From the NCBI RefSeq assembly GCF_000237925.1, contig NC_031498.1, positions 15,973,906 through 16,037,905 on the forward strand: a stretch of 64,000 nucleotides of DNA. Direction: 5' to 3'. A program made the position numbers and the translations under genes. The stretch comes from Schistosoma mansoni. Its lineage: Eukaryota > Platyhelminthes > Trematoda > Strigeidida > Schistosomatidae. How positions within the stretch are numbered: the stretch's first letter is position 1; each line of letters starts with the position of its first letter. The notes beneath the pieces are model-generated. The model had not been told where the DNA came from. It did no database searches and was given only the letters and a program-made list of their open reading frames with translations. This document shows positions 36,601 to 46,084 of this stretch, in pieces.

Positions 36601-39600
36601 AAGCAGTCATTTCAAATCATGTTTGGCCATGAGATGTTTTCGAAAAACGAACGCTTTAGTAAAGAGATTTTAGCAGTGATTTACTTGTTTGGAAAGCCTC
36701 TCAATATATAATCCTGAAATAAGCTCGGTCAATAAACTCACGACCATACCTAAAACCTGTCTAATTTCTCCAGTGATCAATGTTTTCAAACTCTAATTAA
36801 GCATCAGATGATTATAGAGACTATGTTTTAAAAAACAATATTAGGTTGAGTTTTCGGTGGTGATCACAAGAACATAGTACAAAAAATCGATTGTTTTATA
36901 AGATATGATGGAAAGGTTACTTTTACGGATAAATGAATATGATGTAAATAATTTAACGCTTAATATCTTCCGACAGGAGCAGTGACTTTGTGATTAAGGC
37001 AATCAACTTTCTGTCATTAGGTTTTAGATTCAAACACTGCCCCCACCTACTACCACATATAGAGTGCCGGTCATACCCAAGTATCTGGTAAATGAGTTGG
37101 TTAAATTGAATAAAGTTTCAGTTTTAATGTTTAGTTATTTTTAAAAAAAACATTGATGATGCTATTTTACTGAGTTTAAAGGTTGACAATGACTGAAGAA
37201 ATAGAGGTATGAAAAATTATGTAGCAAACTTTGTGAGTGGAAAGTTAAACAGAAAAAAATTTAGAAGGTTCCTAGAAATTATACACATAGTCCAGTTTGT
37301 AAAACTAATTACTAAAACGCCTTTTTTTATTACAGAGTACTTAATACACTCCATTTTTTACCTGAACAACATATCCACAAAGTCGTCGTCGAACACTGTT
37401 TGGTAAAAATTCGCCATTCAACAAAACATATCCAGTAAGTTGTGAAGGATTTTTACGTCCAGCCAACACATCTAAGAGGCTTGATAATAGATAGAAAATT
37501 TTGACATTTCAGCAAGGTTCATGAAACCTAATGCTAATTATAATAGGAAGAGTAGAATCACCTCCAAGTAGTGTATAACTCAAAAATAACTTGCAAAGAC
37601 CCTAACATTTAAAGTCCAGAAATTCGGGCGTTCAAATGTCTCCTTTTATAACGGGTTGTCACCGGTTAAAGAATCAACCAAAAATATGTAATCCTTTAAA
37701 GCTGCTTAGTTTCTCTTTTAGACTTCAAAATCCATGAGTGTTTAGTAAGGCCCTCGAACAGACTATTTATCATCGATCTATTGGGTCAGAACTCATTGTC
37801 AGGTGAGTACGAAACTAATATGTTGACAGCTGCCTTAGGCTTAAGTAAGAAATCATTTCTGGTGTGGTCAGCTACGATGTAAATAATTAAAATGAGGATT
37901 AGTAGATACACACGAAGAGTCTGTATAAAAATCTTGGTAAACGAAATCAAACTTAATAACTTAATAGCTAAGACAGTTTAACAAAGAACTTTCAGGTGAT
38001 GACATTTTTTCAAAGTGAGTGATTTTACACTAAATAAACTGCAACATAAACGGGATAGGTCAATCTAACAAACCTGAGTGAGATTTTCGTGGTTCAGCAA
38101 TGTTATAAAAATTATTATATAAGTTGCTTGGTATGGTTCTCATTGATAGGCAGGTCTTACTTATCAAATAGCTCGGATTTTAGTTGCTGAAAATCTTAAA
38201 CAGATTTAGGCTAAATATATTTGGCATCCATCTAACTTTGCTTATGAAAAAGACTGTTAGGTATCACCATATTTGTTTGCCTTGAATCACATGATTGCAG
38301 TCCATTACTCCAACATAAGAGTGAAATTTAGAAAAGAGCTTCGATCTAGTTAAATGAAAACCATAAAATGAGAAGTCTCTGACTGTTGAAGTGAGCCTGT
38401 AGGAGATTATCAACGCTTTGACTAGGCTCTATGACAGAAATTAAAGACCACAGTCAATATGACTCAAAATATTTCTGTAGCACACTCATTTCACACTCAC
38501 TTCTTGCTTATTCATGACGAAAAAGGAACTGTACAACAAACCGATGCTTAATGAAGAGGTCCTTCACTATGAAGCTCTGTGGCAAACTAAGATGAGCCAC
38601 TGGCGTTTAAAGTTGTACAGTAATTTTTTCGGTTGATGCATAATAAAGTTCATAGTTAAAACAACAAATTCAAAATATTTAACGAGTAAATGCATCTTAA
38701 AAACCCCGTACATATTTATGGGTTCTTAATACAAGGCTATATCTATTCCAAAGTTAATGTAGAACTACTTGAGAACTCAAATAAGTATATGTGACATGGT
38801 TTGAAATCATTTTTCTTTCAAATACTATGAATACATATGAAATAAGTAAATTCACGTATGCGATATCACTGGACTTTAAGGTTTCCATGAGACTCACGTA
38901 GACTTTCCACATCCTGTTGGTCCAATTATTGCGTTCATTCCTGGTGGCATAAACCCACTAAATAAAAATTAAAACAACAATTTTTTTAAAAAAAAGCTGG
39001 TAAAGAAACCCGAAACTTTGGACTAAACCAGTTTTATTTATTTGAACACATAAACATTGGTACAAGGGGGCACCAAATACATATGCGCAACACAACAACA
39101 ATGAGGCCAGTAGCAGTTATCAATGGTTTGTGTGAGAGCTGTAATACTGCCCGGGTGCCCAGACCGAAGCAGGTGGTTTTCTTAGGGAGCCACACCCTGA
39201 ACCTTTGACCTAAAGGTCTAATCCACAAGGCAGTGGAACGACGTCAGGAGATGCAGTCCAATGGTAGCCGGTGACCAACAATAAGTTCATGCATCTTTTG
39301 TTCCCTCAGGATACTGGAGCCCATGTTCACCATTGGTTTGCAATCAAGGTTTTCCAACTCCCCTAGGTGAACTCTCCGTGTCCGCCAACCTGGTTAAATC
39401 ACTGGAAATTCGCTTTTCGTCTTCTCGATTTCTCAAAAAAATCCCGCCATGAGAAGGCAGTGAGTAGGACTTCCTTGGAAGTGGCTGTATACGCGAGGCC
39501 ATTTGAGAGCATTTATAGAGGGAGATCTGACTCTCCCCATCCTCGGACGTACCAGGGTATTTGGGGGCAAAGAATACATCAATCATATATATTAGCCGTA

Positions 39601-40493
39601 AACGAGTTATTAATGTCTGTTAAATCAAAAAGAGAAGCACAATACCACTGGTAACACAAGAAAAATAGAGAAGCCATAGTATAGTCAGGGTCAAAGATAA
39701 TATTTGAGTACCATCTGATTTCAGTCACCGCATTAAGCAAATTTAGGTGGAGAATTGACGGATATAATCCAAGCACAATTATTTCACATCCCAATGTAGT
39801 CAGACTGATTTTCGTTGCTCTACTCAGCCTATTATAAGATCATTTGATGAATATCTATATAAAAAAATAACCACACATACATACATTGCGTTTAGGAATT
39901 CAGTTAGTACCTTGTAACAAGCAGACCTACTGAAAGGATTCCTAGCAAAGGACGATTGAGAACAACTTGTAGGAAGCTCAATTCCTTAATCTTTGAAAAC
40001 CAGCCCTAAACAATTGCCATAATTAAGCTTTATGACTATCAATGATTCTATGGTAGCATATAATCTCTAGGTTTTTTTCGCGAATATTAACTTTGTACAG
40101 TTAAGACATTCAAAGTTATCTACAAAAGTCACCGATAGGAAAAGTTCAATCGTAATAAGATCAAGCAAACCAGTTATTAGAGTAACTGTGGACAAATATC
40201 CAGTTGACAGCTAATAAAGTTATTATCCGTAATCTGCTCGGTGAACGTTCATATAAGCTAGAACGCAGAATAATTTTCGAAGTTAACTCTGATATTGGGT
40301 ACTAAACCACTTAAAAATAACGTAACACTTACCTAAGGTCTGAAAGGACTTTTATGGAACTTGGGGAACTACATGAGAGGATCTGAGTTTTTACATTGCA
40401 TGATACATGATGAAAGGATAGTGTTGTGGGAATGGTCTTTATTTGGTTCGGAGACAAGGGGACTGATTCGAAGTTTTTAACTTGTGATTTCAT
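6668..40493 (-). CDS. ABCG2: ABCG2-like half ABC transporter, 14 exons, about 835 aa
   Basis: Exons in coding order: 40333-40493, 38898-38957, 37362-37479, 33985-34137, 31490-31647, 28196-28350, 26529-26633, 24993-25083, 21389-21556, 20117-20527, 17380-17580, 11565-11844, 9515-9810, 6668-6818. They sum to 2508 bases in one frame, and every join has GT-AG sites. The nucleotide-binding domain comes first: Walker [10 protein letters not shown] (66-74), Q-loop YVVQ (110-113), signature VSGGERKR (173-180), Walker B LVLYLDEP (192-199), H-loop SIHQP (228-232), NNPADFF. A roughly 200-aa linker follows, then a six-helix membrane domain with [14 protein letters not shown] (aligned with Arg482 of human ABCG2) and a long extracellular loop. 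Human ABCG2 has 655 aa; the extra length is mostly linker. Family role: ATP-driven efflux of drugs, porphyrins and sterol-like compounds as a homodimer at the plasma membrane. The start at ATG 40493 is the first in-frame ATG of exon 1; an upstream exon is possible. Confidence 0.9.
6908..7260 (+). repeat. Left arm of gag inverted repeat
   Basis: Shares near-complete identity with the reverse complement of about 8238-8587. It covers the 5' flank and the first hundred codons of the gag fossil. Confidence 0.8.
8238..8587 (-). repeat. Right arm of gag inverted repeat
   Basis: Reverse-complement copy of the left arm. The turn-around point lies at about 8222-8240, where GATTGAGTTGGAG, also present at 7252-7266, meets its own flank in reverse. 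Confidence 0.8.
10255..10650 (+). mobile_element. S-alpha (Smα) tRNA/hammerhead SINE cluster, copy A, with internal inversion
   Basis: From about 10487 a tRNA-like Pol III promoter is readable: box A region CTGAGTGGATAAC and box B GGTTCGAGTCCC at 10527-10538, followed by a hammerhead ribozyme. The left half (10258-10403) repeats parts of the unit in the opposite orientation: TGTTTGAATCTTCCCATTG at 10269 faces CAATGGGAAGATTCAAACA at 10403, and the ATGGATAGTGGCTAGCA string faces TGCTAGCCACTATCCAT at the right end. It lies in ABCG intron 12. Confidence 0.8.
10558..10624 (+). ncRNA. Hammerhead ribozyme, SINE copy A
   Basis: Core CUGACGA and GAAA are present. Stem II is GUCC/GGAC with a GAAAUA loop. 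The GUC cleavage triplet follows in GCGCGUC, with stem I pairing CCAG around CUG(U). This is the schistosome S-alpha arrangement with its extended stem I from GGTACATCC. The core is intact by sequence; activity is inferred. Confidence 0.8.
11014..11327 (+). mobile_element. Solo LTR, probably BEL/Pao type
   Basis: The element begins TGTTAGCGGG and ends ATTATAACA, so it has TGTTA/TAACA inverted ends. It is flanked by near-matching five-base repeats (TTTCG at 11009-11013 and TTTTG at 11328-11332). It carries an inverted CCAAT-box pair (GATTGG ... CCAATC, 11073-11099), a string of GAA/TTC units (about 11119-11135) and a TATA-like CTATAAATATATG (about 11148). No internal coding region adjoins it. 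The strand is inferred from the TATA orientation, and the family is inferred from its end structure. Confidence 0.55.
12010..12170 (+). mobile_element. tRNA-derived hammerhead SINE, copy B, abutting an RTE LINE
   Basis: A well-preserved tRNA-like head has box A TAGCTCAGTGG (12028-12038) and box B GGATCGAATCC (12071-12081), followed by a hammerhead ribozyme and then, without a gap, by the 5' region of the RTE element. The head is distinct from copies A and E, so this is a separate subfamily. Confidence 0.75.
12108..12166 (+). ncRNA. Hammerhead ribozyme, SINE copy B
   Basis: Core CUGACGA at 12124-12130 and GAAA at 12144-12147. Stem II is GUGC/GCAC with a CAAGUA loop, stem III is CCC/GGG, and the GUC cleavage site follows. 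Stem II uses different bases from the other copies but still pairs perfectly, which supports the fold. Confidence 0.8.
12543..13682 (+). pseudogene. LINE endonuclease (APE type) and linker, N-terminally truncated
   Basis: The open frame starts mid-domain ([10 protein letters not shown]) and has no credible start codon. Visible motifs of the apurinic-type nuclease are [26 protein letters not shown] and SDHALV, which supply the Asp/Asn and His residues of the C-terminal half of the active site. The WNVR-type N-terminal motif is absent. After about residue 215 comes the usual RTE linker, up to a stop in FFGGQFN. It nicks target DNA in intact relatives; here it cannot be whole. Confidence 0.8.
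13740..14617 (+). pseudogene. LINE reverse transcriptase domain
   Basis: From [10 protein letters not shown] the frame runs through [43 protein letters not shown] (first catalytic Asp), [14 protein letters not shown] and [10 protein letters not shown] (the YADD catalytic pair), all in the canonical order of non-LTR reverse transcriptases. The frame ends at a stop after KVLLQD and continues as the C-terminal region from 14641. Polymerase motifs are intact, but the flanking frame is broken. Confidence 0.85.
14641..15325 (+). pseudogene. LINE C-terminal region
   Basis: Encodes [25 protein letters not shown] and [12 protein letters not shown] up to about 15044, then continues in another frame with [20 protein letters not shown] to LLLLSS. 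This is the conserved tail of RTE/SR2-like ORFs. The last 86 residues are identical to those of the minus-strand copy at 22.6-22.8 kb. Confidence 0.8.
15690..15895 (+). mobile_element. tRNA-derived SINE, copy C, decayed hammerhead
   Basis: Box B GGTTCGAGTCTC at about 15790, then a ribozyme-like region with stem II GUCC/GGAC and GAAA, but CUGGGGA where the core should read CUGANGA. The catalytic core is therefore damaged. It follows the RTE LINE by about 170 bases. Confidence 0.6.
15814..15872 (+). ncRNA. Decayed hammerhead ribozyme, copy C
   Basis: Stem II (GUCC, loop GACACU, GGAC) and GACGAAAUG are kept, but the first core segment reads CUGGGGA. It is very likely inactive. Confidence 0.5.
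16871..16910. repeat. Short hairpin palindrome
   Basis: TGAACAACA and AGGTTGG on the left pair with CCAACCT and TGTTGTTCA on the right around a GGCGA loop, with a small bulge in the left arm. It is intronic (ABCG intron 11). Confidence 0.6.
17581..20116. other. ABCG intron 10
   Basis: AT-rich. About 19245-19330 is a decayed tRNA-derived repeat in minus orientation (AGATAGAACCCAGGACCTTC). Nothing else was recognised. Confidence 0.4.
20117..21556 (-). other. ABCG linker exons 9 and 10, lineage-specific insertion
   Basis: Exons 21389-21556 and 20117-20527 encode most of the region between the ATPase domain and the first membrane helix. The sequence is basic and low in complexity, with an Asn/Tyr run (NNNNYYYY) and a cysteine cluster ([10 protein letters not shown]), and it ends in FCYQLF, matching the FCHQL segment before helix 1 of human ABCG2. 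The splice phases fit on both sides (CA|G and AG|A), so the insert is part of the message and not retained intron. Confidence 0.75.
21195..21260. repeat. Possible tRNA-derived repeat fragment
   Basis: Contains GGTTTGAATCCCGCC, close to a box B consensus. It lies in ABCG intron 9; no box A or ribozyme is visible. Confidence 0.3.
21795..22080. repeat. Dispersed repeat, copy 1
   Basis: Shares with 61.37-61.70 kb the ordered segments AAATGAGGGTTAT, TTTTCATCACGAACTGA, CATAATGCCA-like and the end TTGGTTCGTCCAT ... GTTTCGCC. The ends are weakly inverted relative to each other, as in a non-autonomous DNA transposon. Confidence 0.5.
22386..23017 (-). mobile_element. 5'-truncated RTE LINE, 3' end only
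   Basis: Reverse-complement copy of the last 650 bases or so of the LINE at 12.2-15.5 kb, starting at its A/T-repeat tail (22386) and ending where the LINE reads CTCTCCGA before GAGGATGTTAG. The translated C-terminal 86 residues are the same in both copies. Truncation at the 5' end is the usual result of target-primed reverse transcription. It lies in ABCG intron 8, in the same sense as the ABCG gene. Confidence 0.85.
23018..28195. other. ABCG introns 6-8 (outside exons and the LINE copy)
   Basis: AT-rich intronic sequence around coding exons 24993-25083 and 26529-26633. No repeat family, RNA gene or further coding sequence could be supported. Confidence 0.4.
28895..29015 (-). mobile_element. 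S-alpha hammerhead SINE fragment, copy D
   Basis: On the minus strand: CTCGGAGCAAACACCAACTC, then the ribozyme and the S-alpha 3' segment GCTAGCCACCATCTATC. The tRNA-like head is cut short. It lies in ABCG intron 5. Confidence 0.75.
28922..28984 (-). ncRNA. Hammerhead ribozyme, copy D
   Basis: CUGACGA core, stem II GUCC/GGAC with CAAAUA loop, GAAA, stem III ACGUACGU, a GUC cleavage triplet and CUGGAUUUC closing stem I. All core positions are consistent with activity. Confidence 0.8.
29215..29480. repeat. Dispersed repeat pair, member 1
   Basis: Resembles 30985-31270 in order and content: GGACACTTCACT, GGAACAT/GTAATC, ACGCTGACTGGCTA, AACATAATCCTGCATAGAACA, CTAATCTAT and CACGCTAACACA. The two are clearly related and diverged. 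Family unknown. Confidence 0.45.
30270..30385 (+). repeat. tRNA-derived SINE fragment
   Basis: TTTAGTGGTTAAGGCATTTCG resembles a box A region and CAGTTTCGAACTCTGATG a box B region. No ribozyme core follows. Confidence 0.4.
30985..31270. repeat. Dispersed repeat pair, member 2
   Basis: Related to 29215-29480 in the same orientation, including GCTGATTATTTAAGAAATAGCCAATCAG and CACAATCCTGTGCGGAACACG. The two copies lie about 1.5 kb apart in ABCG intron 5. Confidence 0.45.
31932..32167 (+). mobile_element. 5'-truncated RTE LINE (SR2-like) tail
   Basis: Encodes [18 protein letters not shown], [36 protein letters not shown] and ends in the tandem tail AAGTAAGTAAGTAA. This is a different RTE lineage from the 12 kb LINE. 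It lies in ABCG intron 4. Confidence 0.65.
33535..33660 (-). repeat. tRNA-derived SINE, minus copy of inverted pair
   Basis: Minus strand reads AATGGTTAAGTGCTCGGCAG then AGTTCAGTCCCTGGTGGAG, a box A and box B pair. It faces a related copy at 33705-33850. Confidence 0.5.
33705..33850 (+). repeat. tRNA-derived SINE, plus copy of inverted pair
   Basis: AGTGGTCTAGATGTTAGAGG then GAGTATGATCCCTGACTGAG; the same plan as the minus copy 50 bases to the left, with substantial divergence. It lies upstream of ABCG exon 4. Confidence 0.5.
34390..36585 (+). mobile_element. Old RTE LINE copy, heavily decayed
   Basis: Broken frames along the plus strand still read linker, then [74 protein letters not shown] and later motifs of an RTE reverse transcriptase, with many stops and frameshifts. 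The 3' end at about 36560-36585 has the CGACTGACTGACTGAATGAA tandem tail expected of SR2-type RTEs. It lies in ABCG intron 3. Confidence 0.7.
39028..39590 (-). mobile_element. Internally deleted RTE LINE derivative
   Basis: On the minus strand it starts with the same 5' region as 12171-12540 (GCCCCCAAATACCCTGGTAC, CTCACTGCCTTCTC, CTAAGAAAACCACCTGCTTC), continues through GGGCACCCGGGCAGTATTAC, and joins the LINE 3' end near the TTATTTATTT tail complement. All coding sequence is absent. It lies in ABCG intron 1. Confidence 0.7.
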
Positions 40494-43400
40494 AATTCCA
40501 GTGCATAGATGGCGAAAAATGCTTTGCTTTGTCTTCGACACTCCATATCCAGGTTGTAATAATCCATCTACAATGCAAAAGTATCCCTTAAAGCTTTCAA
40601 TACATTAGTATATTTAATATCACGTACAATCAACCCGTTAGTTAAAATCAACGTAGTCATCTAGACTGCATAGTTGTAGATAGACTAACATGGCTCAAAC
40701 CAGAAATCAATGACTTCAAGGAATCACAGAATGTCATGATTTTTGCCACTACTGTACATCTTGGAAGTTAATTACTATCCAGTCAACATTTTGAGTTAAC
40801 TATGTCTAAACGACAGAAGGATACAAAGCGGACTGCTGCGATTCCAGTACCAGGGGACAAGACTTGTAAAGCTAGCAACTGATGCCCCTATAATAACATA
40901 AAGCGGTGTTTTGCTTGTAAAAACGACCAGTTCATCGACAAGGTGCCCACGTAAAAAGCCCTAAAATCGAAACGATGACAAAAACACGTAAACAATCACT
41001 GTAATTACGGTGACAACCTAAGCAAACAATTAAGGGGAAACGAGCACAATAGTTTCCTCTATCGCCTATTGTGAAGAAATAATTTGGGACTTTCCCTTTT
41101 CGCTTTGCATTTGAAATATCAATCAATTGTCTATTTTCGCCACTATACACACCGAATTAATTGTTATCATAAGGTTGTGGAATATTCCCTCAAAGACAAA
41201 GCCTACTGAGAGCAAATATGGGATATTATGATTTAAGGCAAAAAGGTAATTAGTTTGAAAGCAACAGAACAGTGTTTATTCGATGTCACTTAGATAAGAA
41301 TTTATTTAGCTGCAGTTTAATTACATCAAATCAAGTTGTGGGTTTTCTATGCAAACTGTCAAAATCATTCAAGTTTTAAACAAGCAATGAACGACGGGGG
41401 TATTTTAGATATTTTTTTCCTGATATATTACCGTTGTAACCGCGCACACAAGCCTACCTCACTGTATACAACTTGTAGTGCAAAACGACCTTGTATTAAA
41501 TTGCGCTCCTTTGGACAAAAAGTAGAAGCTCCAAATAGTTCGTAAAAGGCTCTTGGTTACTGAGAAACGTGATGCATTTTAATAAAAATATTGACTACTA
41601 TTAAATGGTTCAAATGAAAAAATATCTCGCGATTTCGGCCAACCCCAAGTAGGTATTAGGCTTTCTTCGTTGGACTCAGTAGAAAGTGCCATCAATGTGA
41701 ATTTTATGAACCAAACACTTCTAACGTGGAACCATCTATTTTCGTTACTTCTCTTTCATATGCCGCACTTTCATGGTACCACTGTAGTAGCAGAAGAACA
41801 CAATGTCATGCGAAGGAACAGATTCCCAATTCTAACCACTACATAATCGTATTTTTACGACTAGATTGATACTAAACCCAGGCAACTAATAACAGAGGAA
41901 TAAAAGAAATGACAGTGTAAACAAAGGAGAAAAGTCGATTCCCCCCATTAACTCGTGTTTCTGGGATAAATTTACAGACAAATATATGTAAAGTATCCCG
42001 TTTGACTGTGCATAATACTGTACTTGTATTTTCATAAATCTCCCAAAAACTACCGCCTTGCTCGATAACAAAACGTGAAACATTCTCATATATATGTCTA
42101 ATTATGTAGAAACAGTAAATCCATTGAAATCTATGTGTGAAAACTTCGTTGATTGTTTAACAAGTGTCCCAACATGATTGATGGCAAACACAAATACCTT
42201 ACGACATACAAGTGAGTAGCGTGCTCTCTGCGTTTACATTCAGTATCACTAGTTACTTCGTTTGACCTATGAGATGAACTTGGTAAAAGTCGATGAAAGT
42301 GTTCGTAGAAGAAGAGCAATAGTGAACCTATCAATGGTTCTTGGTTGTCACAGATCTATATATAACCAGAGGTGGAATAGAATGTGGAAGACTTTTGTGA
42401 AAAAACATAACATGTTCTCGTTTAGCCAACTTGCCAATAAAAAAACGACTTTAGCGGTGATTCATGTTGCATCAATAACAGTCGACACGGAGATAAATTG
42501 TGATAAGAATCTGTCAGCTGTGAAAGCATCCGGTGGAGACAACAATGAAAGGCCTCTGGATGATGGTATGTGAGCGAATTGAATTCGTTATTCTGTTTTT
42601 TGTAGGATGTAATGGAGTTTATTTGTGTTCACAGAAGTTCATAGACCGAAAAGGACATATAAACAACGCATTGATGCATTTGATGACGAATAGCTGCCAG
42701 AACATCAGAGGTGCTGGTCAAATTCTGAATGCTTTTCGTGATCTTGTATCGCATTTACCAGGTAGCATCACAGGTGCCCTACGAATGTGCACAAGTGTTT
42801 AACCTAAGTTCAACAACAGTGGTGTTCACTACTATCTCGGAATGAAAAACAATCTGCTAAAATATGATGAACTTTGTGTACATGTGATTTTGATACGTTG
42901 AACTCGCATATTAGTGGAGACGGACTTTCGGCCACAAGGATCTCCAGTCAACAACTATGATGTATATTAGGACACATCGTTGCCCTAGGTTAAACGCCAT
43001 GTTCATGATAGGTATCAATGGAGGGAATACTAAGCTAGTAGAATTTCACAGATGATGAATTTACATTGCGAAGAGATGATAGTTTTCGTCAGCAGATTCA
43101 ATCACTTCACCATCAAGGCCACTCCAATTTCGAATCACTTGTCAATAATATCTTAGATCAACAACACAAATGATCTATGTTAAATGATTGGGGGTCTACT
43201 CGACTTGGACGAGAATGGTGTGACCAACACCTAACTTCGAAGCCATACCTCGTGATCAGCACTTGGCGTTGTTTACCCTTTGTCGTTTCAAGGTACTATG
43301 GCTGCTTTGAAGACCGTATAACACAAAGTACGTTATTACTGAAATGTATTGGTGGAAGTAGGTAGAAGGGAGAAGTTGCGAACGCCACTTCATGGTTCAG

Positions 43401-44880
43401 TCCTTAGAGTGTGGTTAATTGATGCTCATTGTTTGTCATTGAACTTGACGAGGATCGGAAAAATGTTCAACACTCAGTGACTCGACTGCCGAATTACTAA
43501 TCCATGGCCCACTGACATTTCACCGGCCTTACAATATGATTTCATCCGTCCCTTTGAATCCACTACACATGGTATACATAAGTATGGCAGGGATAGAACA
43601 TCGTATGCATTTGAACGTATGGTAGTGATTTAATAACAGTGCAAAAACGTAGCAGCCAAACGGTGGGTTGCAGAGTGCATCACATTATAATTATCAATCT
43701 TTCATTTGCCTGTATCAGTCTGCTAACTTAACGGGATCCTTCCACAATCTTGTGGTAGATTTGTTTTGTTAGGACATCAAACTGTGTTAGGAGAGGCAAC
43801 GTTACAAGGCCGTTGAAACGTCTCTCTATTCTCGCTAAATTATTCGTCATTCCAAGCCCTTTCTTATTTCGGAACGCTTTAACGAACCTCGGATTGGCCA
43901 CCGAACTTCTTCAAGTTCAGGGACAACTAGTGCTTTCAGACTGACACATGCGGCAGCTTTACGCTCCTTGTACAGTTCTATTCTCCTTACAGTCAAGTAG
44001 AAATTTTATGTAGTGAGATTATGTTTGTGTTATGGAAACAGGATATCCTAGCAACCGAGTCAGAGTTCAATTATACAACCGCTTAACTTTTATGTATGCT
44101 AACATCAACAAGGCAGTCACGTAGTCAGCATTTATATCGGGTGGGGTGGAGACGCTTGACCGAACAAACGCTTTGGATTGCACGAGCTACGGTTATGCAT
44201 TGATAGAATGAAAAATCACCTTAGAAAATCGTCATCCAATTCCACAGGAAACTAAGCAGCAGGTGGAAAGTAATTTTATTATCAACTAGTCCTCAGAAAT
44301 TATTACCTTCCTGGATATATGGTGATGTATTTGACAAGCTTCTTGAAAGAAGATAAGTGTATTGGTTTAAGGGAGACAGTCTTTTCCTGAATCACAAAAC
44401 TAATAAATAACATGTGACTGGTCAGGAGAAAATATATCACAGTAAACTCCCTGAGGTAAACTATTGCATTTTGGATTCAAATATGGGCTCCAGGAATTTA
44501 TACTGACCTGTTGCCTACCACAAATTAATCAAAACGCTAATGTACGGAAACATACGGCACCATACCAAATAATACGGATTACGCAGAATACCTACACAAA
44601 CGACTTCACTTGACCATACAGTCGCTGATTTGTTCAGTAAAGTCCAGAAAATTGACTGTGACACATATTGAACAGATAAATCACCAATAAAAATAAAAAA
44701 TAATCACTTTCAAAGAAGAGTTGTATCCCTGACAGTACAATAACGTTATTTTTCAGCTAACGACCACATATATTTATTCCTCGAATGTAGACAACACCAG
44801 GTATGAAGATATCATGAGATAGGTTACACCATATTCAGCCACAAAAGCATGAATTAGACTACTAACCGGATCACACCACA
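40494..44880. other. Long spacer upstream of the ABCG gene, nothing recognised
   Basis: Should include the ABCG promoter and any 5' non-coding exon just above 40493. An acceptor-like GCATTGTAG on the minus strand near 40570 could mark a spliced leader or 5' exon. Short open pieces at 42262-42802 and 43177-43365 have no motif I recognise. Parts may be very old retroelement. Confidence 0.4.
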
Positions 44881-45595
44881 GAGAATCAAGTCGATCATAT
44901 TCGCGTCATTAAAATATTTGGAGAGATAATGGAAGACGTAAGGATCAGGCAACGACTTCACATACTTTCCAAACACCACCTAGTTGTGGCCAAGGTGAAT
45001 CTGAAGTCTAAGAAACGCTGGGCGAATGGAGAAACAGCGTGACAAAGGTTAAACACAACCTTCCCTCGAGATATTAACAACTCAGTGAATTCGAAATAGC
45101 TCTCAAAAACAAGTTCCAATGCTTACAGCATCTCTTTAAAGAAGAGGAAACTACTATGTAAGATAACATGTAAGGGATCAAACAAGAGCTGACTTCAACG
45201 TGACAGGAAGCGCTGGATCGCAAGGAGCATCCCCGGAAAGAATAGATCGCTATGGAAACCCTGGACAAGATTCAGGAAAGAAAGGACGAAAAGACACCAA
45301 TTAACAACAGCCTAGCAAGATTAGAGGAAGTCAAGGTAGAGACCTAACACACAGAAGCAAACAAAAGTGTGATGGGGGTCATTGGAGCAGACAAGCAGAA
45401 GTACGTGGAACATCCAGCAACGACGGCAGAAATAACTGCAGGACGAGAAAATATGGGATAACTATATAACACAATGAAGGAACCTGCAGGGAAATATAAC
45501 AAATCAGAGAGACTAGTCAAAGACAAAGAAGGCAAGTCAACCATCGTGATTCAAGAACATAGGAAGAAATGGGTAAAACACCTCGAGGGACTCTT
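44880..45595 (+). mobile_element. Decayed RTE LINE fragment (endonuclease end and linker)
   Basis: Broken frames read RQRLHILSKHHLVVAKVNLK, FPRDINNSVNSK, TEANKSVMGVIGADKQKYVE, KEPAGKYNKSERLVKDKEGK and EHRKKWVKHLEGLL, the linker between endonuclease and reverse transcriptase in schistosome SR2-like RTEs. It stops exactly where the S-alpha SINE begins. Confidence 0.65.
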
Positions 45596-45597
45596 GA

Positions 45598-45860
45598 GTA
45601 GCCCTGATAGCCGCTTGCTTGTGCAATGTGTTGAAGCTTAAATTCACTCGGTATTGTTTGTTTGAATCTTCCATTAATGTTCAGGGCTCGGTACCTGAGT
45701 GGATAACGCGATGACGTTTGAAGTGAATGGTACTGGGTTCGAGTCCCAAAGCGAACAACAGCTCTGGGATGCAGGTACATCCAGCTGATGAGTCCCAAAT
45801 AGGACGAAACGCGCTTCCTGGATTCCACTGCTAGTCACCATCCATCTTTGCTTATAATCA
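45598..45860 (+). mobile_element. S-alpha tRNA/hammerhead SINE, copy E
   Basis: Upstream segment GCTTGCTTGTGCAATG ... TGTTTGAATCTTCC, box A region CTGAGTGGATAACGCG, box B GGTTCGAGTCCC (45736-45747), ribozyme, and the 3' segment CACCATCCATCTTTGCTTA. This is the most complete uninverted copy in the window. Confidence 0.85.
45766..45832 (+). ncRNA. Hammerhead ribozyme, copy E
   Basis: Consensus core CUGAUGA, stem II GUCC/GGAC with CAAAUA loop, GAAA, stem III ACGCGC. The cleavage triplet reads UUC instead of GUC. It fits the NUH rule but is expected to be weaker. Confidence 0.8.
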
Positions 45861-46084
45861 GCAATATGTTTGACGTTTCCAAAGAACACACTTAGGTTGA
45901 AGATAGAACAATATGTTTAATGAGAATAAAAGAGATATGTTACATAAAAATGATCACAACTATAAGACTGAGCCATTCCATTCGATTAAATCTCGAAATT
46001 TTTCTGCCTTCACGGTTATTTAGTGGAAAGTTCAATAGAGTAGGGATTTTCTTCCAACTAAACGGCTTTTAGTGGGTCAGTGCT

